The notes under the pieces were generated by a model. The model saw only the letters and a program-made list of their open reading frames with translations, searched no databases and had not been told where the DNA came from. From positions 107,211 to 171,210 of the forward strand of contig CAXBBG010000003.1 of assembly GCA_963974105.1 (NCBI GenBank): DNA of 64,000 nt, written 5' to 3'. Every line of letters starts with the position of its first letter. Position 1 is the first letter of the stretch. This stretch comes from UBA2136 sp963974105 (GTDB lineage: Bacteria > Pseudomonadota > Alphaproteobacteria > UBA2136). Below, piece after piece: positions 7,647-16,437 of the stretch. Both the position numbers and the translations under genes were made by a program.

Positions 7647-9016
7647 GTTTAAAATACGACATTTGCATTATAGGCGCAGGCAGTGCAGGACTAACCATGG
7701 CCGCTGTGAGTGCGAGCTTAGGGCATAAAGTTGCCTTGGTTGAGAGCCATAAAATGGGTGGAGACTGCTTAAACTATGGCTGCGTGCCTTCTAAAGCTTT
7801 ATTGCACTGCGCCAAAGCAGGTATCACAGATTTTCAGCAAGTGAACAAGCATATCAAACATGCTATTGCTAGTATTGCCCCACATGACAGCGTGGAACGT
7901 TTTAAAGACTTAGGCTGCGATGTTTATCAGGAAAAAGGCATTTTTAAAAATGCGACCACACTCCAAGTTGGTAGCAAACGTATTAAAGCCAAGCGCTTTG
8001 TTATTGCCACAGGTGCATCTACATTTATCCCACCTATTCAAGGATTAGAAAACGTGCCGTTTTTAACAAACGAAACCATTTTTAATCTTAAAACATGCCC
8101 TTCAACCCTTACCATTATTGGCGGTGGCGCCATTGGAGTTGAAATGGCTTTTGCATTTAGAAAACTTGGGGCACAAGTAACCATGATTGAAAGTGCGCCT
8201 TGTATATTGGCCCAAAGCGATAAAGACGCTGTCCAAATAATACGCCAAGAACTTCTTAATATGGGTGTTAAAATTCATGAAAATGTTGTTATAGAAAAAA
8301 TAATGCAAGAAGGCGTTGAAATTGCCGTACGTTTGGAAGAAAAAACAATATCCAGCACACATCTTTTAATTGCTACCGGCCGTAAGGCAAACCTCGAAAA
8401 CCTGAATCTAAAAGCCGCAAATATTCATTATAATGCCAAAGGCATTCACGTGGATAAAACACTCCGCACCAACCAAAAACATATATATGCTATTGGCGAC
8501 TGTGCTTCTAAACTACAATTTACCCATGTGGCTTCATTTGAAGCGAGCGTTGTTATAAAACGCGTGCTTTTTGGGCTGATGCACAGCAAAGTCAAATACA
8601 ACGCCGTGCCACGCGTACTTTACACAAGCCCAGAACTTGCCGAAACAGGCATAAGCCAACAGCAGGCTATTCAAACTTATGGTGAAGATAATATAAAAAC
8701 GGTTATGGTTCCCTATGCTGATGTACACCGCGCTGTTTGTGACGATAAAACGCTAGGCTTTGCCAAAATTATTTTAAAAAATAATGGTACTGTATTAGGT
8801 GCTTGCATTGTAGGTGAACAAGCTGGTGAGCTTATCACAGCGTGGACAACACTTATAACCTACAAACGTAAAATTTCTGATTTATCTGGCGTAACGGTAC
8901 CCTACCCAACTTACAGCGAAATAAACAAACAAGCGGCCAGCCTTTTTTATAAAAATAGTTTTTACAGCTCTAAGGTTCAAAAATTGAGTAAATGGTTGTT
9001 TAAATACCTGGGTTAA
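7643..9016 (+). CDS. FAD-dependent pyridine nucleotide-disulfide oxidoreductase (MerA/lipoamide-DH-like)
   Basis: 457 residues. FAD Rossmann motif GAGSAG at 11-16; redox-active disulfide CLNYGC with Cys42 and Cys47; NAD motif IGGGAIGVEMAF near 155-166; FAD-ribityl motif AIGDC. The C-terminal dimerisation domain has PYPTYSE where lipoamide dehydrogenases carry the catalytic His-Glu dyad (HPTLSE), so classical dihydrolipoamide activity is unlikely. The partner is unknown. It overlaps the VTT gene by four bases; VTT plus Mer-like reductase pairs are, to my knowledge, a recurrent proteobacterial arrangement. Confidence 0.9.
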   Translation: MSLKYDICIIGAGSAGLTMAAVSASLGHKVALVESHKMGGDCLNYGCVPSKALLHCAKAGITDFQQVNKHIKHAIASIAPHDSVERFKDLGCDVYQEKGIFKNATTLQVGSKRIKAKRFVIATGASTFIPPIQGLENVPFLTNETIFNLKTCPSTLTIIGGGAIGVEMAFAFRKLGAQVTMIESAPCILAQSDKDAVQIIRQELLNMGVKIHENVVIEKIMQEGVEIAVRLEEKTISSTHLLIATGRKANLENLNLKAANIHYNAKGIHVDKTLRTNQKHIYAIGDCASKLQFTHVASFEASVVIKRVLFGLMHSKVKYNAVPRVLYTSPELAETGISQQQAIQTYGEDNIKTVMVPYADVHRAVCDDKTLGFAKIILKNNGTVLGACIVGEQAGELITAWTTLITYKRKISDLSGVTVPYPTYSEINKQAASLFYKNSFYSSKVQKLSKWLFKYLG

Positions 9017-9057
9017 GACATAATAAATTACTGTTAAAAAAAATTAAAGAAACCGCC

Positions 9058-9519
9058 ATGAACCTTTACTTTCGCCTTATACGCCTATTTATTCTAAACT
9101 TTTTAAATCGTCAAAAAGTTGATGCCTTCACACCAACTGAAATTGACTTTAAAGTTTGGCCTTTAGATATGGATATTAACATCCACATGAATAATGCACG
9201 CTACCTTTCTATGATGGACTTAGGTCGTATTCATCATATGTGCAGGTGTGGTTTAATGCGTAAAATTATTAAATATAAATGGATGCCTGTGGTTGGTAAA
9301 ATTGAAATACGCTATATCAAACCCATTGATGCTTTTCAAAAATATACACTACGCACCGAAATTTTAGGGCATGACTCAAAATATTTTGATATGAAACAAA
9401 CGTTTATAATAGACGAGCATCCCGTTGCTGTGGCGCATGTTAAAGGTTTGTTTTTAAGTCATAAAGGTAAAAAAATATCACCAGAAGACGTTATAGGTAT
9501 ATTAAATGATAAAAAGTAA
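9058..9519 (+). CDS. Acyl-CoA thioesterase-like hotdog protein
   Basis: 153 residues, 4HBT/hotdog fold. The signature DMDINIHMNNARYLSMMDLGR (residues about 38-58) contains the D-x-N-x-HMNN element of YbgC/THEM6-type thioesterases, followed by the hydrophobic strand-rich remainder. A hydrophobic N-terminal stretch (YFRLIRLFILNFL) may bind membrane. The hydrolysed substrate is not known. It is 41 bases downstream of the disulfide reductase with no terminator between, so probably the last gene of the msr-led unit. Confidence 0.8.
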   Translation: MNLYFRLIRLFILNFLNRQKVDAFTPTEIDFKVWPLDMDINIHMNNARYLSMMDLGRIHHMCRCGLMRKIIKYKWMPVVGKIEIRYIKPIDAFQKYTLRTEILGHDSKYFDMKQTFIIDEHPVAVAHVKGLFLSHKGKKISPEDVIGILNDKK

Positions 9520-9667
9520 AAATTAAACTTGTAATTATTGGGCACATTTACTATCTTTCCAAAGAGTACACACACCTAAGCTTTTCTAGCCATTTTTGGT
9601 TAAAATACCCGTGAGGCCTTCAGCTTCAGCCTCTCCCTCCTCCTTCTCCTTTAAAAGGAATGTTATT

Positions 9668-9925
9668 ATGACTGCAAACAATGCGCGCTGCACACTTCAA
9701 ACATTTGTAAATATGGTCAACGATTGGTTTAAAACCCGTCCCAAAGATTATCTTTGCACCATAAACCAATGCAACGATTTTGAAAAACTAGAGCATGAGA
9801 TGAAAGTGAGTGAGGCTATTATAGCCGTGACAAACGATAACCCTAACGATCCACTTTTAGCACAGGTTGAAGAAACTAAAACCCATATGAAACGTTCATT
9901 TGGTATTGGTGGCGCTATCTGCTAA
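9668..9925 (+). CDS. Unknown soluble protein (85 aa)
   Basis: Not recognised. A small, mixed-charge helical protein (TLQTFVNMVNDWFKTRPKDYL; KLEHEMKVSEAIIAV) with three cysteines (CTLQ, CTINQC) and a C-terminal GGAIC. The frame is open from 9596, but the ATG at 9668 has AAAAGGA 8 bases upstream, while the earlier part would encode an unlikely Ser/Pro-rich leader; 9668 is therefore chosen. Followed directly by a strong terminator (9944-9967). Confidence 0.6.
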   Translation: MTANNARCTLQTFVNMVNDWFKTRPKDYLCTINQCNDFEKLEHEMKVSEAIIAVTNDNPNDPLLAQVEETKTHMKRSFGIGGAIC

Positions 9926-9943
9926 CTTAGCTATCGATATTTA

Positions 9944-9967
9944 AAGAGCCCTATGGGCTCTTTTTTT
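9944..9967 (+). terminator. Rho-independent terminator
   Basis: Perfect 8-bp stem AAGAGCCC / GGGCTCTT with loop TAT followed by a run of T. Confidence 0.9.
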
Positions 9968-10062
9968 ATAATAAAACAGCCCTACTTGTATACATATTCA
10001 AAATGTTGTATAAAGAAACATAATTTTACAACGTAACACTTTTTCTTTTTTCACAATTGTAA

Positions 10063-10100
10063 GCTTTAGCGAAGCTTGCTTTAGCGAAGCTTGCTTTAGC
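10063..10100. repeat. 15-bp tandem repeat, about 2.5 copies
   Basis: Unit GCTTTAGCGAAGCTT, repeated head to tail in the 220-base gap between the terminator at 9944 and the membrane-protein gene at 10146. Each unit contains the mini-dyad GCTT-TAGCG-AAGC. The same GCTT-N5-AAGC layout with different spacing forms the repeat at the right edge of the window (63946-64000). Confidence 0.85.
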
Positions 10101-10145
10101 CACACCACACTCTTTCATTCTTGCACTTAACGAGGGCATAATCTG

Positions 10146-10721
10146 ATGAAATATTTAAAAGAACTTTTAACCACTACATGCGATAACCCTGTAAAATTTA
10201 TACGTCAATGCATTGCATGGACTATACTTTTAGTGTTAATCAACACCCTCATTGCTTTTTCTGCACCCATAAATTTAACCATTGCATTGCTATCCATTCA
10301 AGCAGCAGCACCCAATGTCTTGATTACATGTTTTCTATGTAACTTGGCACTTAAAGGTTGGACAGAGACTTTAGAGGAGATGAAGCTTTCAAATAAAAAA
10401 AATTTCACACCGAAGAAATCTAACGATGAACTTTCAAACTCAGTATTTTTTATAATTTTACTTATCATAACCGTTATTTATCACATCATAGGCTCGCTCA
10501 TTGCACATAACTGGTTAGGGCTTATTGATAGCGCTGTTTCATATGTTATTTATTTTGCTGTTATGTACATAGCACCTGCCCTACTTATTTTGTTCATACG
10601 AGCCGTTAAAAAAATTTTAACCGACATTAAGCAAACTTTATCAGGCACACCACCAGCTTATTTAACTATCAGTGCCTTTGATGCATGGTTAGAAAAAACA
10701 TTCGGTAAAAAAGACAATTAA
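10146..10721 (+). CDS. Unknown integral membrane protein (191 aa)
   Basis: Not recognised. About four transmembrane segments in two pairs (residues about 24-42 and 45-67; about 99-116 and 128-152) separated by a charged cytoplasmic-looking loop (EEMKLSNKKNFTPKKSNDE). The C-terminal 35 residues are soluble and basic. SD GAGGG about 9 bases before the ATG. It stands alone between the tandem repeat at 10063 and a bidirectional terminator. Confidence 0.7.
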   Translation: MKYLKELLTTTCDNPVKFIRQCIAWTILLVLINTLIAFSAPINLTIALLSIQAAAPNVLITCFLCNLALKGWTETLEEMKLSNKKNFTPKKSNDELSNSVFFIILLIITVIYHIIGSLIAHNWLGLIDSAVSYVIYFAVMYIAPALLILFIRAVKKILTDIKQTLSGTPPAYLTISAFDAWLEKTFGKKDN

Positions 10722-10740
10722 CCCCATAAATTTTAGCGTA

Positions 10741-10770
10741 AAAAAAAAGCCCTCACTTGAGGGCTTTTTT
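10741..10770 (+). terminator. Bidirectional terminator
   Basis: Stem GCCCTC / GAGGGC (10749-10764) with A8 on the left and T6 or more on the right. It serves the convergent membrane-protein gene and the ABC-F gene. Confidence 0.9.
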
Positions 10771-10784
10771 TATTATATACAAAC

Positions 10785-12671
10785 TTACAGGGTAAGATTT
10801 TCAAAAGCTTCGCTTTTTTCCATCCACTCTGCTTCGGCACGTTCGTGACGTGCTTCAGCCAGTTTATGTTCTTGCTGAACTTTTGCTGCCAATGATGTGT
10901 TATCAAAGAACCCAGATTCTGCCATTTGTGCTTCAAGGGCACGCTTTTCTTTAGCAATTTCTTTAAGCGCTTTTTCAGCTGTATCCATTGCTTTATATTC
11001 GTTTGGATAAGCTTTACGTTTTTTAGCTGCAATTTGACGAATTTCCTTCTTAGAAAGAACGCCTTCTTTTTTAGGTTTCGACTGTTTTTCAGCACGTTTT
11101 TCTTGCTTACGTTCTTCAACAACCATAGTACGGTATGATTCTAAGTCACCATCGTATGCTTCACATTTACCATCACGTACAATCCACAATCTGTCAGCAA
11201 CCATTTCAACCATTGAAGGGTCGTGCGATACGATAATAACAGCACCACCATAAGCGTTAAGCGCTTGAACTAAACCTTCCCTTGCGTCAAGGTCCAAGTG
11301 GTTGGTTGGCTCATCAAGCAAAATAAGGTGCGGTGCGTCATAACTCATAATAGCAAATAGCAAACGTGATTTTTCACCCCCACTTAACTCTTCAATACGG
11401 TTGTCAGATAAAACTTTATTAAAACCAAATTTACCAAGTACGCCACGAATTTCACTTTCGGGTTTACCTTTCATTTTTTCACGCATCGCATCAAAAGCTG
11501 TTTCCGTCATGTTTAGTTCTTCAGCTTGGTGCTGTGAAAAATAACCAATACGCAATTTATTGTTACGTATCATTTCACCCGCCATTGGGCTTAAACGGTC
11601 CGCTATCAACTTAATCAACGTTGATTTACCGTTACCGTTGGCACCTAAAAGCGCAATACGGTCGTCCATGTCGATACGTTCATGAATGTCAGATAAAATT
11701 GGTTTGCCTGGCTCATAACCCACGTCAACATGATCCATTGAAATGATAGGTGGTGAAAGCAATTCAGGTTTAGGGAAAATAAATGGCTTTGCACGGTCGG
11801 CCATTACAGCGGAAACGATATCCATTTTTTCAAGCGCCTTCATACGGCTTTGTGCTTGCTTCGCCTTTGAAGCCTTCGCTTTAAAACGGTCAACATAGGC
11901 TTGCATGTGGTCACGCTGTGCCGTTTGTTTTTCGTGCAATTTTTGTTGGTTCATACGTTTTTCAGCACGTTCTTTTTCAAAAACGTCATATGTACCAGTG
12001 TAACATGTTAATTGCTTGTTTTCTAAGTGAAGGATGTGGTCAACACACTTGTTTAATAGCGCACGGTCGTGGCTAATAACAATGAGAGTGTGTGGGTATG
12101 ACATAAGGTAATCTTCTAGCCACATAATCGCTTCAATATCCAAGTGGTTGGTTGGCTCATCAAGCAATAATAAGTCTGGCTCGTTTAAAAGTGCCGCCGC
12201 TAAAGCAACACGCATACGCCAACCACCACTAAAGGAAGAAATAGGCATTGTGTGCTCTTCGTCTTTAAAGCCAAGACCACCTAAAAGCATGGAAGCTTTT
12301 GCAGGTGCTGCGTAAGCGTCGATATCAATCAGCCTTGTGTGAATTTCTGCTAATTTGTAAGGGTCTGTTTCAGTCTCGCTTTCTTTCATCAAACGAGAAC
12401 GTTCTTCTGCGCCTTCTAAAACAATGTCAATAAGCGGTGTGTCGTCACTTGGAATGTCTTGTTTTACCATACCAAGAGAAGCGCCTGAAGGCAGTTCAAT
12501 TTCACCCGCGTCCATTACAAGCTCGTTCCAAATAAGCTTAAAAAGTGTTGATTTACCTGCACCATTGGCGCCAACAATACCCACTTTCCAATTATCTTGT
12601 AAACGCACCGAAGCGTTTTCTAAAATAGTACGACCCGCAATGCGGTAAGTAAGACCTGTAATGTTTAACAT
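10785..12671 (-). CDS. ABC-F family ATPase (YheS-like)
   Basis: Soluble twin-ATPase, 628 residues; ABC-F proteins act on the ribosome as translation factors and not as transporters. Domain 1: Walker A GANGAGKST near 34-42, signature SSFSGGW, Walker B LLLLDEPTNHLD. Linker with basic coiled-coil (residues about 230-285: KAKASKAKQAQSRMKALEKM). Domain 2: GANGNGKST, LSGGEKSRL, LILLDEPTNHLDL. A C-terminal Lys/Glu-rich coiled-coil tail occupies about 530-628. No transmembrane segment. YheS-like assignment rests on the N-terminal MLNITGLTYRIAGRTIL pattern and tail; a second ABC-F gene lies at 28960. Confidence 0.92.
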   Translation of the reverse strand: MLNITGLTYRIAGRTILENASVRLQDNWKVGIVGANGAGKSTLFKLIWNELVMDAGEIELPSGASLGMVKQDIPSDDTPLIDIVLEGAEERSRLMKESETETDPYKLAEIHTRLIDIDAYAAPAKASMLLGGLGFKDEEHTMPISSFSGGWRMRVALAAALLNEPDLLLLDEPTNHLDIEAIMWLEDYLMSYPHTLIVISHDRALLNKCVDHILHLENKQLTCYTGTYDVFEKERAEKRMNQQKLHEKQTAQRDHMQAYVDRFKAKASKAKQAQSRMKALEKMDIVSAVMADRAKPFIFPKPELLSPPIISMDHVDVGYEPGKPILSDIHERIDMDDRIALLGANGNGKSTLIKLIADRLSPMAGEMIRNNKLRIGYFSQHQAEELNMTETAFDAMREKMKGKPESEIRGVLGKFGFNKVLSDNRIEELSGGEKSRLLFAIMSYDAPHLILLDEPTNHLDLDAREGLVQALNAYGGAVIIVSHDPSMVEMVADRLWIVRDGKCEAYDGDLESYRTMVVEERKQEKRAEKQSKPKKEGVLSKKEIRQIAAKKRKAYPNEYKAMDTAEKALKEIAKEKRALEAQMAESGFFDNTSLAAKVQQEHKLAEARHERAEAEWMEKSEAFENLTL

Positions 12672-12752
12672 GTTATCCCTTTAATTCTGTAATTAGGCAC
12701 TTTAAGTTTATTAGGATATCTTATGCCATAAAACGAACTAAATTGGAAGCAG

Positions 12753-13406
12753 TTAAGACATGCTTTTCATATACTTTTCAAACGCGTCTTTATAAGAGAT
12801 ATGCGTTTTGCTATAAAAGTCGTTCTTTTTCATATGTTCTTGCCATTTTCTAAGCGCTTGGTACGGTGTTATATCTATATCTAATATTTCAAGCGGATCA
12901 AGGGTACTTAACAGACCAATGTCGGCAATTGTCATTTCTTCACCTGCAATAAAGGGATGATTTTCAAGCTGTAATTCTATAACAGGTAAAGCGGCTTCCA
13001 CCATAAAAACACCTTCTTTAACAGAACGCTCGCTTGGGTTTACCCCTACTTTAGGTGCTACAAATTTATTAAACATGATACGGTTAATCCCGTCGTCTAC
13101 ATGCATAGAAACATAGTCAAGCCAGCGGTCAATTTCTGCTCTTTTTTGAACATCTGTCGGATACAGGCGGTACTCCAAAGAAAGGCTTACTAAGTAACGC
13201 ATAATGCTGTTGCTTTCGGATAAAATAAACCCACCATTATCAATAACAGGTATTTTACCCATCACATTCATAGCTAAAAATTCTGGCGTTTTATGCTCTT
13301 TTTTATACAAATTGATATGTTCAAACTCAAAGTCTTTACCAATTAAGTACGCACACATACGCACCTTATTCACCCTTGTAGACAGTGGCATTCCGTAAAG
13401 TTTCAT
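12753..13406 (-). CDS. Glutathione S-transferase family protein
   Basis: 217 residues. Thioredoxin-fold N-terminus MKLYGMPLSTRVNKVRMCAYLIGKDFE with active-site Ser/Thr region, cis-proline KIPVIDNGGFILSESNSIMRYL (ES glutathione contact), then the all-helical C-domain with EEMTIADIGLLSTLDPLEIL. Theta-like in character. The frame extends 27 codons upstream through a hydrophobic stretch, but the ATG at 13406 starts precisely at the fold and has AAAAAGG about 9 bases before it. Distinct in sequence from the GST at 3707. Confidence 0.87.
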   Translation of the reverse strand: MKLYGMPLSTRVNKVRMCAYLIGKDFEFEHINLYKKEHKTPEFLAMNVMGKIPVIDNGGFILSESNSIMRYLVSLSLEYRLYPTDVQKRAEIDRWLDYVSMHVDDGINRIMFNKFVAPKVGVNPSERSVKEGVFMVEAALPVIELQLENHPFIAGEEMTIADIGLLSTLDPLEILDIDITPYQALRKWQEHMKKNDFYSKTHISYKDAFEKYMKSMS

Positions 13407-13764
13407 AAAATCAGACCTTTTTATTAAATAACAACCAAAGCTTAGCACAAAAAATAAAAAGGTTGTGCCAGATAAAACACATATCATTACATTTCAAAGC
13501 CTTAAAAACGTTTAATAACAACCTATAGAGGAAGGGTTAAATGTAATACATACTTTCTAAACTAGCGGCGAAAAGAAATAAAACCTTATCAAAAACAAGC
13601 CAATACAGCCATATCAGGCTATAGCCACATTATTTTTATGGTTTATTATGTAAAAAGGACGTTTTAGCCTTTGATTTAAACTTCTTTGTTGGTATCATTT
13701 ACAAATATAAAAGTACTATCCATTTGATAACAACAATAACAAAAAAGATTCGGAAATTATAATT
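13407..13764. other. Intergenic region between divergent GST and YfiR-like genes
   Basis: 358 bases without a credible gene. It holds the GST ribosome binding site at the left and a candidate sigma-70 promoter for the rightward locus (13671-13698). The rest is A/T rich with no clear RNA fold seen. Confidence 0.6.
13671..13698 (+). promoter_or_regulatory. Candidate sigma-70 promoter for the YfiR-like/TonB receptor operon
   Basis: TTGATT, 16-base spacer, TATCAT (five of six matches to the -10 consensus), about 65 bases before the start codon. Read by eye only. Confidence 0.45.
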
Positions 13765-14298
13765 ATGAACCTACATTTTAAAATAGGCCTATTATCCGCT
13801 ATCTCCATGTTTGGTTTAAGCTTTAATGCTTACGCTGAAACATCACCACAAGAGCTAGCGGCTATTGCCAAAATTGTATCTCTTTCAAAAGACATACCAG
13901 CAGGAGACGCTGCATTTGCAGTAGTTTACGACCCATCATCAGCGGCTTCAAATGCTGATTTAGCAGCCATCAAAGGGCTTATTGGCGACGGTTACAAAGC
14001 GCCCAAGCACATGTTTAAGCTTGAAGCTGTTCCTGTTGATAACGTTTCGGGCTCTTCTGCTAAAATTTTATTCATGACTGAGGGCCTTTCAGGAGATGCA
14101 CAGAAAAAAATCTTAACCCGTGGCGTAGCTAACCAAGCTCTTACAGTTACAACAAGCCTTCCATACGTAGAAGGTGGCAACTGTGTATTAGGCGTTGACG
14201 TTGGCAGCGGTGTTAAAATTATTATGCATAGTGAATCATATTCAGCATCAAAGCTTAACTTTGATTCTGCATTTAAATTCATGATCAAAGAGATATAA
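13765..14298 (+). CDS. Periplasmic YfiR-like (DUF4154-type) protein
   Basis: 177 residues with a Sec signal peptide (MNLHFKIGLLSAISMFGLSFNAYA, cleavage after AYA). The C-terminal half has the layout I recall for YfiR: ILFMTEGL, then GGNCVLGVDVGSGVKIIMH and a final SASKLNFDSAFKFM helix equivalent to the leftover 'GL.FSS.LL' segment. YfiR proteins sequester a partner sensor in the periplasm in response to redox or envelope signals. Only one cysteine is present, so the disulfide switch of Pseudomonas YfiR is absent. It is 20 bases upstream of the TonB receptor, so cotranscribed. Confidence 0.6.
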   Translation: MNLHFKIGLLSAISMFGLSFNAYAETSPQELAAIAKIVSLSKDIPAGDAAFAVVYDPSSAASNADLAAIKGLIGDGYKAPKHMFKLEAVPVDNVSGSSAKILFMTEGLSGDAQKKILTRGVANQALTVTTSLPYVEGGNCVLGVDVGSGVKIIMHSESYSASKLNFDSAFKFMIKEI

Positions 14299-14318
14299 AA
14301 AAAGGACATTATAATAAT

Positions 14319-16340
14319 ATGAAAAATATAAAACTCCTTGCAGCTTCCTTACTCGTAAGCACTGCAATAACAGGTGTCGCACAGGCTCAAACAATTGACT
14401 ACGGTATGATGGAATCTATTTTCGGCGAACCCGTAACAGCCAGTGCAACAGGTAAACCACAACGTGCTTCTGAAGCACCTGTGTCTATGGAAATCATTAG
14501 CCAAGAAGAAATTCGCCGCAGTGGTGCACGTGACATCCCTCAAATTCTACGCCGCGTTGCGGGTGTACAGGTTCAACGTTCATACAACGGACGTGCCGAC
14601 GTATCTATCCGTGGTTTTAACAAGCCTTACGCTAACCGTCTTCTTATTCTTGTAAACGGTCGTCAAGTTCTGTCTGACTCTTTTGGTCAAGCAAACTGGG
14701 CTGGCTTAAGCATTGGTATGGATGAAATTCGTCAAATTGAAGTTGTAAAAGGCCCGAACACATCACTATTTGGCTTTAACGCTGAATCGGGTGTAATTAA
14801 CATTATTACTTTTAGCCCTATTCAAGACGACATTTCACAAGCGCAAGTTAAAGTGGGAACACAAGAGCACAAAGAAGTAAATATTACTCACACAGCACAA
14901 TTCGACAACCAAGCTGTGCGTATTTCTGCAGGTGAACTTGATGCCGATGGATTTAATCGTGACAGTATGACTGGTATGAGTGCTGCAACATCAACAGTTG
15001 ATAAGAAAAATAAAAATGACTGGGCTGGACGACGTGTCAACGTTGACTACGAATGGCAAGTTAACGATGCGTCAAACTTCCGTGCGCAAGTTGGTCACAA
15101 CACAAACAACGTAAGACAAATGATCCCATTTGCTATTCCTTCACGTTCAAACAACGACTTTGATTTTGCACACTTAACATACGCAACTCAAAATAAATAT
15201 GGTTTGTGGAATGCTAACCTTTACAAAGTATCAAACGACTCTCCATCAGGTACAACTGGTTTTGAAAACGACCTTATGGTTGCAAAGCTTGACAACCTAT
15301 TTAAAATTGGTACAGACCACTCTATCCGTGTTGCAGGTGAATACCGCGACAACCAACTTTCAGGCGCAATTGTAGGTGGCGTAGATGATACTTTCGACTT
15401 AAAACTTTTAGCCCCAAGCGTTATGTGGGACTGGAAAGTAAGCGACCAATGGAACATTACAAACTCGGTACGTTATGACCACGCCGCCTACACACGTAAT
15501 GCAAACACAACGTTTGGCCCACACACAAATGCAAACCTGTTTGACAGAACCATTGAAGAGTTTAGCTTTAATTCAGCTGTTTCATTCAAACCAACAGCAA
15601 CAGACACATTCCGCGCTTCTGTAAGCCGTGGTTTGCATATTCCAAGCTTAATTGAATTAGGTGGTTCTACGCAAGTGGCAACAACACCAACTTCACTTGG
15701 CTTTACAGGTGATCCTGGGCTTGAAACAGAACGTGTAATGGCTTACGAACTTGCATGGGATAAAAAACTCCCACAACATAACATGAACTTCCGTTCTGCT
15801 GTGTTTATGCAAAAAGCTGAAAATTTACTAGACAACAAAGTGTCTGTTATAGCAGGCCCAACTGTGCTCCTAACATTTGATAACTTTGGCGACAGCGACA
15901 CTTGGGGTGCTGAATTTGGATTTGACGGTGTTCACAACAACTGGTTACGTTGGGGTGCAAACTATACTTACCTAAACACAGACGATCAAGCTGGAAAAGG
16001 CCTATTGTATGAAGACGCACAGCCTAACCACCAAGTTTCATTGATGGCTGGTTTCGACCACAAAAACTGGGAATTTGACACAGATGTGCACTACATCTCT
16101 AGCTACAAGTCAAAGCTTACAAACGCGGCTTCAACTATTACAGTTGAAGACATCGACGCTTACTTTGTTGTAAACGCCCGCGCTGGTTACAACGTTAATG
16201 ATAACTTAAATATTGCTATTACTGGTTATAATTTAGCTGAAAACCACCGTGAGTGGGCTCTTGGAAAGATCTCTACAGGTCCTTCTGGCGCAAACACACT
16301 TGGACGCTCTGTACTTGCGAACTTAACATACAAGTTCTAA
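14319..16340 (+). CDS. TonB-dependent outer-membrane receptor
   Basis: 673 residues. Signal peptide to AQA (residue 23); plug domain about 40-155 with SMEIISQEEIRRSGARDIPQIL, VAGVQVQ, VSIRGFNKPYANRLLILVNGR and the plug end VVKGPNTSLFGFNAESGVINIIT; then a beta-barrel rich in alternating aromatic strands ending in the outer-membrane signature NLTYKF. Substrate unknown; the plug entry MESIFGEPVTASATGKPQRASEAP is of the type seen, as I recall, in receptors paired with YfiR-like proteins and signal transducers. No iron-box regulator visible. Followed by a terminator-like hairpin, then a chemoreceptor. Confidence 0.93.
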   Translation: MKNIKLLAASLLVSTAITGVAQAQTIDYGMMESIFGEPVTASATGKPQRASEAPVSMEIISQEEIRRSGARDIPQILRRVAGVQVQRSYNGRADVSIRGFNKPYANRLLILVNGRQVLSDSFGQANWAGLSIGMDEIRQIEVVKGPNTSLFGFNAESGVINIITFSPIQDDISQAQVKVGTQEHKEVNITHTAQFDNQAVRISAGELDADGFNRDSMTGMSAATSTVDKKNKNDWAGRRVNVDYEWQVNDASNFRAQVGHNTNNVRQMIPFAIPSRSNNDFDFAHLTYATQNKYGLWNANLYKVSNDSPSGTTGFENDLMVAKLDNLFKIGTDHSIRVAGEYRDNQLSGAIVGGVDDTFDLKLLAPSVMWDWKVSDQWNITNSVRYDHAAYTRNANTTFGPHTNANLFDRTIEEFSFNSAVSFKPTATDTFRASVSRGLHIPSLIELGGSTQVATTPTSLGFTGDPGLETERVMAYELAWDKKLPQHNMNFRSAVFMQKAENLLDNKVSVIAGPTVLLTFDNFGDSDTWGAEFGFDGVHNNWLRWGANYTYLNTDDQAGKGLLYEDAQPNHQVSLMAGFDHKNWEFDTDVHYISSYKSKLTNAASTITVEDIDAYFVVNARAGYNVNDNLNIAITGYNLAENHREWALGKISTGPSGANTLGRSVLANLTYKF

Positions 16341-16351
16341 AGACAGCCAGG

Positions 16352-16392
16352 TTATAGGGCAGCAATTATTTTATTCTGCCCTATAATTTTTT
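16352..16392 (+). terminator. Terminator or attenuator between TonB receptor and chemoreceptor genes
   Basis: Perfect 11-bp stem TTATAGGGCAG / CTGCCCTATAA (16352-16362 with 16376-16386), followed by TTTTTT. It would uncouple most chemoreceptor expression from the upstream pair unless read-through occurs. Confidence 0.8.
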
Positions 16393-16437
16393 ATAGAATA
16401 TTTTAAATAATAATTAACAATATAGAGATGCAAATTT

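Noticed and set aside
9058..9519. Hydrophobic N-terminus as a cleaved signal peptide on the thioesterase
   Set aside because: The stretch is broken by Arg residues and lacks a cleavage site; membrane association is more likely than export.
10063..10100. Possible CRISPR array
   Set aside because: Units are contiguous with no spacers; it is a simple tandem repeat. The same applies to 63946-64000.
10733..11122. Minus-strand 129-residue Lys-rich frame
   Set aside because: It lies out of frame inside the ABC-F tail; its composition is a frame-shifted echo of the coiled coil.
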